The notes beneath the pieces are model-generated. The model worked only from the letters and a program-made list of their open reading frames with translations. It was not told where the DNA came from and searched no databases. Shown here piece by piece: positions 58,736-64,000 of a DNA stretch of 64,000 bases. This DNA comes from Euptelea pleiosperma (Eukaryota; Streptophyta; Magnoliopsida; Ranunculales; Eupteleaceae): the NCBI GenBank assembly GCA_035048495.1, contig CM068544.1, positions 43,921,893 to 43,985,892 of the forward strand. The letters are read 5' to 3'. Both the position numbers and the translations under genes were made by a program. Numbering within the stretch: the first letter of the stretch is position 1; each line of letters opens with the position of its first letter.

Positions 58736-58875
58736 TTTTATTTTTTTTATTGGTAAGCCTGTTTTTTAAAGAGATCAGTAACTCGGTGAAAGCGGATTTT
58801 GAAGGTCTATGGTATCATCACCCACAAACTTTACCAACTGAGCAAGTTTGCACCTTCATAAAAAAATATAAAAAA
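58736..58875 (-). mobile_element. Possible tRNA-derived SINE
   Basis: The - strand reads GCTCAGTTGGTAAAG, like the A box of a tRNA. About 35 bases later comes GACCTTCAAAATCC, a weak B box, and the 3' end is an A-rich tail with AATAAAAAAAATAAAAAA. The B box deviates from GGTTCGANTCC, so the call is tentative. Confidence 0.45.
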
Positions 58876-58934
58876 AAAAAAAAAGGGTCACGATGTTTGG
58901 CCCTTCCCTAAGTGTACCTATATACCAAAAGGGT

Positions 58935-59700
58935 CACGATGTACCAAGCTGCACCTTACGCTCTAGCACCATTTTTTGTTACTCACCACTGCCATCTGGG
59001 CCCACTTTAGCCCACCCCTTAGTCGACATTCATACCAAAAAACAACTTGTATAATTTTAGCTGTTGGTTTTAGTTCTCAAAAAAAATAAAAAATTGGTTG
59101 AATCCCACTGCTAGTATCTAGGGGTGTCAACGGGTCGGTTCCAGTTCGGGTCCTAAGGTGACCAGAACCGGAACAAACGGTTCGGGTACTTATCGGTTCC
59201 GGTTCTCAAAGTGATGGTACCAGAACCGGAACCGATTATATAGTTTTTGCCGGTTCCGGTTCCGGTTTCGGGTATAACAAGTCCAATCTTGGTAATATGA
59301 GAATTTTTACACTATATTTATATATTGGTTCCGGTTCTTATCGGTTCGGTTCGGTTCCGGTTCTTATCGGTTTCGGTTCCATATTAGAGTACCGGAACTG
59401 TAACCATTAGTTTCCGGTTCGGTTCCGGTTCCGGTTCTTTTTAATCGGTTCCCAAAAATGTGGTACCGGAACTGGTGTTTTCAGTTCCGGTTCCGGTTCG
59501 GTTCCGGTTAAATCGGGTAAAATTGACACCCCCACTAGTATCAGCCCTAAAAAATTATTAAAATCTAATGGCTAGAGATTACCATGGTAACTTTTGGTGT
59601 GTATATTCAAGGGGTGGGCTAAACATCCATGCGGTCAATGGGCCCAGATGGGAGATGGTGCTGGCGTAAGCTACAGCTTGTTACATCACCATCCATACCT
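58935..59700. mobile_element. CTGCCATCTGGG-type MITE with nested hAT MITE
   Basis: Left end includes CAAGCTGCACCTTACGC, TAGCACCA and ACTGCCATCTGGGCCCAC. The right end mirrors it: TGGGCCCAGATGGGAGATGG, GCTGGCGTAAGC and AGCTTGTTACATCACC. Interrupted at 59119 by a GGTTCC-rich element. Target duplication not resolved. Confidence 0.65.
59119..59534. mobile_element. hAT MITE with intact TAGGGGTGTCAA ends
   Basis: Ends TAGGGGTGTCAACGGG and AAATTGACACCCCCA; perfect 8-bp duplication CTAGTATC at 59111-59118 and 59535-59542. The interior is repeated GGTTCCGGTTC in both orientations. Most complete copy of its family in the window. Confidence 0.9.
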
Positions 59701-59930
59701 AAAACTGAGGCTCATTATGTTTTCTAACTTTTGGATCTAAGTACCCCAAATTATGTTTGAATCTAATGGTTAAAGTGTTCCCAGGAAAAAGAGTCATATT
59801 CAACGGTTAGAAATCTCTAATCAGGCTAGTTTTTGGTTTGTGGGTCCACCTAGGGATGGGCCAAACATCCATACGGTCAGTGATCTCTATGAGTGTGCTA
59901 CGTCGCCTGTCATAGAAGTTGATGACCAAT
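59701..59930. repeat. Partial MITE with shared module
   Basis: Only one good arm: AATCAGGCTAGTTTTTGG, GGGTCCACCTAGGGATGGGC and CATCCATACGGTCAGTG. The facing arm is worn. No ends identified. Confidence 0.5.
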
Positions 59931-60358
59931 TTCTGTAATCACAGATTTACTCAAAAAAATTGGCTACCGGAAAATAATTAAAAAATTGGTGGGCTTTAAT
60001 TGCCCATTTCTCTAAAGGTAATTCCGTCAGTTAAAAATATCATCAGCTGCTATTGACATTGTGGATTGACTGTCTCTGGCTACTTTGACAACCCTTGAGC
60101 AAAATCTTGGCTCCCCCACTGATTAGAAGTGAAAGACTATGAATAAAGCCTTACTAGGTAAACGGTTATGTAGATTTGGAGTCGAAGTTCAGAGCTTATG
60201 GAGGAAAGTAGTCGGAGTTCAGAGCTTTCGAAAAAGAGCATATTCTATAAACAGTTTTTTGAACTGTTGTTTAGGTCACCATTAGCGCAAAATGTCTTTT
60301 TCTTCCTTTTGGTGGGCTCAGCCCCCTGATCACGGGATTGAGAGGAAAGGGTGGTTTG
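59931..60358. other. Intergenic, no gene recognised
   Basis: A GTCGGAGTTCAGAGCTT-like segment appears twice (60180-60220). No exon or RNA gene seen. Confidence 0.4.
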
Positions 60359-60684
60359 CAGCAAGGTTTAAAGGAGGCTGTTTTAACGGTTTAACGGACT
60401 GGGGGCGTTATCGTTAAAATCGTTAAAACGGATTGAAACGGCCAGTGGAAAAAATGGAATTTAACGATTTTAACGGCAAAAGTGACGCTGAAATTCAAAT
60501 TTCAAATTTTCAAAAAAAAAAAATGGAATTTAACAGTTTTTTCACAAATTTTTCAGATTTTAACACCATTTAAACGATTTTAACGGCCGTTAAACACACA
60601 CAAAAAAAAAAAAAAATGGTCGTTTAATTCAAAGCCTCAAAACATGTTTAAACGGAAATGGGCTTGGGGAGCTATCGTTTAACC
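60359..60684. mobile_element. TAACGG-type foldback element
   Basis: Ends CAGCAAGGTTTAAAGG and TCGTTTAACC; flanks GTGGTTTG (60351-60358) and ATGGTTTG (60685-60692), 7 of 8. The interior is degenerate TTTAACGG units with GGGGGCGTTATCG and GGGCTTGGGGAGC. Confidence 0.75.
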
Positions 60685-60832
60685 ATGGTTTGAAGTAGGG
60701 TTTCTTCGTTTTAGGCCGTCAAACCCAAAGTATTTTTGGTTTAAAAATGGCTTCAATGTGTTTTTCATAAAGACTTTTTGGGCTTACACAAGTCTATTGT
60801 TGAAGGACAAACCTATGATATGTATTAAAATT

Positions 60833-61165
60833 TCGATGCAGAAGTCCCTCAATTTACCACGTAGTAGACTCTTCCGGGCCCACTACCCCCTGAATATTTG
60901 ATGACCCACACACCAAAAGTCAGTGTGATTAGTGATTCCTAGCCATTGTATTTGAGCACTTTTTCATCATGGGCTTGGAACCAACTCATAGGCCGGTTCA
61001 TAAAGCCCATGACAAAAACGGGCTCAAATCCTACGGCTAGAAATCACCAATCGCGCTAAATTTTGGTGTGTTGGTCAATCATAGTGTGGGCCTGAACGAG
61101 TCTACTGCATTGCAATTTGAGGGACTTCAGCATCAAAATTTTGATACAGAAGTCTGCATCAAGGA
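60833..61165. mobile_element. MITE with AAGTCCCTCAA ends
   Basis: Left AAATTTCGATGCAGAAGTCCC and right mirror TTGAGGGACTTCAGCATC then AAAATTTTGAT. Arms include GGGCCCACTACCCC and AGTCAGTGTGATTAGTGATT. Target duplication not resolved. Confidence 0.6.
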
Positions 61166-61224
61166 CCAGCCCATTGTTGAATGCCTACACAAGTCTATTA
61201 TTGAATAATAGGTCTTAGGTGAGT

Positions 61225-61512
61225 CCGGATTTTATAGGACGGTAGGACCGAGACCACTGTCCCCGTTAATGTTGCCCACCCCTGGATGGACTACACACAC
61301 AAAACTAAGCCTGATTGTTGATTTCTGGCCATTAGATTTGAGTTTTTTTCTTCATCACGGGCTTCAAAAACAGGCCCATGATTAAAAAAAAGCTCAAATC
61401 CACGGCTAGAAGTCACAGCTAGAAGTCACCAATCAGGCTGATTTTTGGTGTGTGTGAGCCCACCATACAATCATGGGATCAGTGGATCGAATCCCGACTT
61501 GTTCACCACCTA
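61225..61512. repeat. Diverged MITE with shared module
   Basis: AACTAAGCCTGATTGTTGATT and the mirrored ACCAATCAGGCTGATTTTTG enclose a short centre with GGGCTTC / GCCCATGA. Outer ends not identified. Confidence 0.5.
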
Positions 61513-61514
61513 TT

Positions 61515-61909
61515 TGCACCTTTGTCACAAGATGTTGTGACAGAAGCCGGTCACAACACACAATATGAGCCACGTGGCTATTAGAGGACAATGATCGTAT
61601 GGATGTTTGTCCAGTCCCTAGGAGGACCCGTACACAAAACATCAGCCTGATTAGTGATTTCTAACTGATTCGGTTGAAGTTATTTTCATAGGTTGATTTT
61701 AACGGTAGGAATTTGAGCATTATTGAGCATTATTTGGGTGCAAAAATCCAAAGGTTGTAAATAACTAATCAGGATGATTTTTGGTTTGTAGGTCCACCGA
61801 GGGACTGGCCAAACATCCATACGATCAGTGCCCTCTGATCATGTGACACATGTCTCGTATTGAGTGTTGTGACCGGCTTCCGTCACATCTTGTGACACAA
61901 GTTTTACTC
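61515..61909. mobile_element. MITE, GAGTAAAAC-type ends
   Basis: The left arm TTGTCACAAGATGTTGTGAC, GAAGCCGGTCAC and the right arm GTGACCGGCTTCCGTCAC ... ACAAGTTTTACTC are mirrored. Contains GAGCCACGTGGC and the GGATGTTTGTCC ... ATCAGCCTGATTAGTGATTT module. The left outermost bases are worn. Confidence 0.75.
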
Positions 61910-61930
61910 AACTTGGATCAAATTTTTTTA

Positions 61931-62368
61931 GGGTGGCGTTATTTGTACACACATTTTTTTGAGTAACACCCACCTCTTATCTACACATACCCAAAGTTGT
62001 GTGAAAGAAGAAAAACAAAACCGAACGAAGAGGAACTCACCACCAACCGTTCTCTTCTTCTTCATCAATAACCACCACTTCCCCCCTCCCTCCCTCTCCC
62101 TCTCTTACCTGGTGGTTGGCGGCAGCCTCCTCCTCTTCCTCTTCCTCTTCTCCGGGCGGCCTCCTCTCTCTCTCTCTCTCTCTCGGAGAAGAAGAAGAAG
62201 AGGAAGCTGCCGGAAGAAGAAGAAGAAGAGGAGGAGGTGCCTCATCTTCCTCCTCTTCTCTCTCGGAGGTAGAGTTTGATTTTTTCTTTTTCTTTTTTTT
62301 TGTAACTTATTTGCACACACCAAGAGGTGGGTGTCACTCAAAAAAAGGTGTGTGCAAATAATACCACC
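61931..62368. mobile_element. MITE with CT/GAA-rich core
   Basis: Ends GGGTGGCGTTATTTG and CAAATAATACCACC, followed inward by GAGTAACACCCACCTCTT and its mirror. Flanks ATTTTTTTA and TTTTTTTTA are 9 bp, 8 matching. The core (62040-62240) is TTC/CT runs then GAA/GAG runs, itself a foldback and the source of spurious Ser- and Arg-rich frames. Confidence 0.7.
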
Positions 62369-62437
62369 TTTTTTTTATGCAAGGACTTTCAAGTAACCAT
62401 GTACAAAAAAAAGTCGCCACGTACACAAAAAAGACAA

Positions 62438-62807
62438 GGGTCGGGCTTCGTTGACAGATCTAAAATGACAGAGACATGATATAAGCCAAGTGGCACATTG
62501 TCACAGGACTCTGACCATAGGGATGTTTGTCCTATCCCATGGTGGACCTACAGACCAAACATTAACCTGATTAGTGATTTAGAAGTGTTGCATCTTCGTA
62601 CCTCAAATACTGCTCAAATTCCCACAATTGAGATCAGCCCATGAAAATAAGTCCAATCCATAGCCTATCACTAATCGGGCTGATTTTTGGTTCGTAGGTC
62701 TACCATGAGATAGGACAAACGTCCATACGGTCATAGTCCTATAACAATGTGCCACGTGGCTTTTATTGTGTCCCTCTCATTTTAGATCTGTCAACGGAGC
62801 CCGACCC
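62438..62807. mobile_element. Mutator-like MITE, GTTGACAG ends
   Basis: Perfect 9-bp duplication AAAAGACAA at 62429-62437 and 62808-62816. Ends GGGTCGGGCTTCGTTGACAG and mirror CTGTCAACGGAGCCCGACCC. Same family as 52786-53167. Confidence 0.92.
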
Positions 62808-62884
62808 AAAAGACAAATGTTATTCAAATTTAAAAACCCAATTTGTATTCAGTTTTGTCTTCTTTGCTTTTCCATCCATAAAAA

Positions 62885-63064
62885 GAGTAAAACTTGTGTC
62901 ACAATCGGATTGCAAATCACACTATCACAGCCAATGAGTTCTCGGCACATACACCTCAAATCAAAAGCACATGGTACGTTGCAAAAGCACTTGTGTACGT
63001 GTGCCTCAGAAGTCATTGGCTTGTGATTGTGTGATTTACAAATTCTTGTGACAGAAGTTTTACT
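62885..63064. mobile_element. Short Mutator-like MITE
   Basis: 180 bases; ends GAGTAAAACTTGTGTCAC and GTGACAGAAGTTTTACT. Perfect 9-bp duplication CCATAAAAA at 62876-62884 and 63065-63073. The centre lacks the GGATGTTT module, so it shows the ends without the usual cargo. Confidence 0.87.
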
Positions 63065-63120
63065 CCATAAAAAAAATTCTCAGATACTGCCACAAATCAT
63101 TGATTCCTGTGTGAGTGAGG

Positions 63121-63378
63121 AGTAAAACTTCGATGGCAGGCCCTGTCATTGAAGGAGATGACAGGGCAGCAGATCACGGTACGTGGATTTTGTACCGGCC
63201 GACCACCTCCGCCTCACCACCCACGTACACAGGTGAGCGTTTTGACAAAAAGCTCTTGCGTACTCACCTGGGTACGCGTGTGGCAAGGCCGAGGTGGTCA
63301 GCCCTACAAAGTCCACGTGCCTTGATCTGCTGCCCTGTCATCTCCTTCGATGACAGGGCCCGGTCATCAAAGTTTTAC
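63121..63378. repeat. GC-richer long palindrome
   Basis: Arms of about 75 bases: AGTAAAACTTCGATG, GGCCCTGTCATTGAAGGAGA, TGACAGGGCAGCAGATCA and their mirror. Each arm holds its own internal palindrome, CCCTGTCAT ... ATGACAGGG. Ends match the GAGTAAAAC family; a 9-bp duplication is not evident. Confidence 0.75.
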
Positions 63379-63381
63379 CCT

Positions 63382-63651
63382 TGAGGTGGTGATAAAACTT
63401 CTATCACATCATTCTGACAGATGCTTCTGTCACAATGAAAATCACAGCCCACGTGGCACACTCTTAGTGGATGCTGACCGTAGGGATGTTTGGCCAGTCC
63501 CTCAATGGACCTCTAAACCAAATATCAACCTGATTAGTGTGATTTAAGGCCTTTGGATCTTTGCACCCAAATAATGCTCGAATTTTTACGTTAAAATGAA
63601 CTCATGAAAATAACTTCAATCAAATCACTAATCAGGCTGATTTTTGGTTTA
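63382..63651. mobile_element. MITE, left part, split at 63652
   Basis: Begins near GATAAAACTTCTATCACATC and carries GCCCACGTGGCACACTCTTA, GGATGTTTGGCCAGTCCC and both AATCAGGCTGATTTTTGG arms. It is broken by the next element before its right end. Confidence 0.6.
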
Positions 63652-63992
63652 GAGCAAGGTTTAAAGGGGACTGTTATAATGGACTGGGGGCGTTACCATT
63701 TTTTCCATTATAACAAAAAATGCTCAAGGACAAAAACGGGAAAATAACAGAATATAACGGAAAAAATAGCACTTAAATTCAAATTTTGAATTTTAAAAAA
63801 GGAAAATAACGGAAAAAATGGAATATAACGGAAAATTAATGAAAATAACGGCCGCTTTTTTTCACAAGATTTTCCATAAGATAACGGTCGTTATTTTTGT
63901 TATAACGGAAAAATAATGGCCATTATTTTCGTTATAACCGCCGTTATTTTCTGGGCGTTTTAAAGGTCCATAACGTAACTGGGTTTTAAACC
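63652..63992. mobile_element. TAACGG-type foldback element at window end
   Basis: 8-bp duplication TTGGTTTA at 63644-63651 and 63993-64000. Ends GAGCAAGGTTTAAAGGGG and GGTTTTAAACC. The interior is degenerate ATAACGG units with GGGGGCGTTACC. It lies inside the preceding MITE. Confidence 0.75.
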
Positions 63993-64000
63993 TTGGTTTA

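Noticed and set aside
62105..62361. Serine- and arginine-rich frames on both strands
   Set aside because: Products of the CT/GAA-rich core of a MITE.

Overview
This window is nuclear DNA from a flowering plant. It is AT-rich, five multi-exon or plant-specific protein genes are spread over 64 kb, the introns are GT-AG (one appears to be GC-AG), and most of the space between genes is miniature transposons. I cannot name the species. Nothing suggests a grass; a dicot or an early-diverging angiosperm fits.

Genes. MAP65-3, the phragmoplast microtubule bundler, lies on the + strand at 6781-10636 (12 coding exons, 728 aa). Tail to tail with it at 11705-12842 (-) is a small two-exon gene for a predicted chloroplast membrane protein with a DnaJ-type zinc finger. 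Its second exon is easy to miss because the longest open frames there are wrong. ELF7/PAF1, a subunit of the transcription-elongation PAF1 complex, covers 16231-25050 (-) in 12 exons (744 aa). A RING-H2 E3 ligase of the RDUF type lies at 38281-39428 (-). It is intronless and carries an apparent one-base frameshift. GPAT5-type glycerol-3-phosphate acyltransferase, a suberin-pathway enzyme, lies at 53306-55664 (-) in two exons (497 aa). The genes look independent and I see no metabolic cluster.

Repeats. 0.4-5.2 kb: nested Mutator-like MITEs and a broken LINE. 11.9-12.2 kb and 14.7-15.0 kb: a MITE and a TRIM. 25.8-31.2 kb: a Helitron inside a MITE, followed by a chain of MITEs. 32.2-33.4 kb: a LINE RNase H tail split by a hAT-like element. 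34-36.2 kb: a Tourist and a hAT MITE. 40.6-53.2 kb: a long GA microsatellite, a large inverted repeat, a LINE fragment, several MITEs and a second TRIM. 56.3-64 kb: an almost continuous run of MITEs. Many calls rest on target-site duplications that can be read directly: 9 bp for Mutator-like, 8 bp for hAT-like, TAA/TTA for Tourist-like, and A/T flanks for the Helitron.

The most unusual pattern is that one internal palindromic module (around GGATGTTTGGCC and AATCAGCCTGATTAGTGATTT) occurs inside elements with several different terminal repeats and target-site lengths. The same cargo seems to have been mobilised by unrelated transposase systems.
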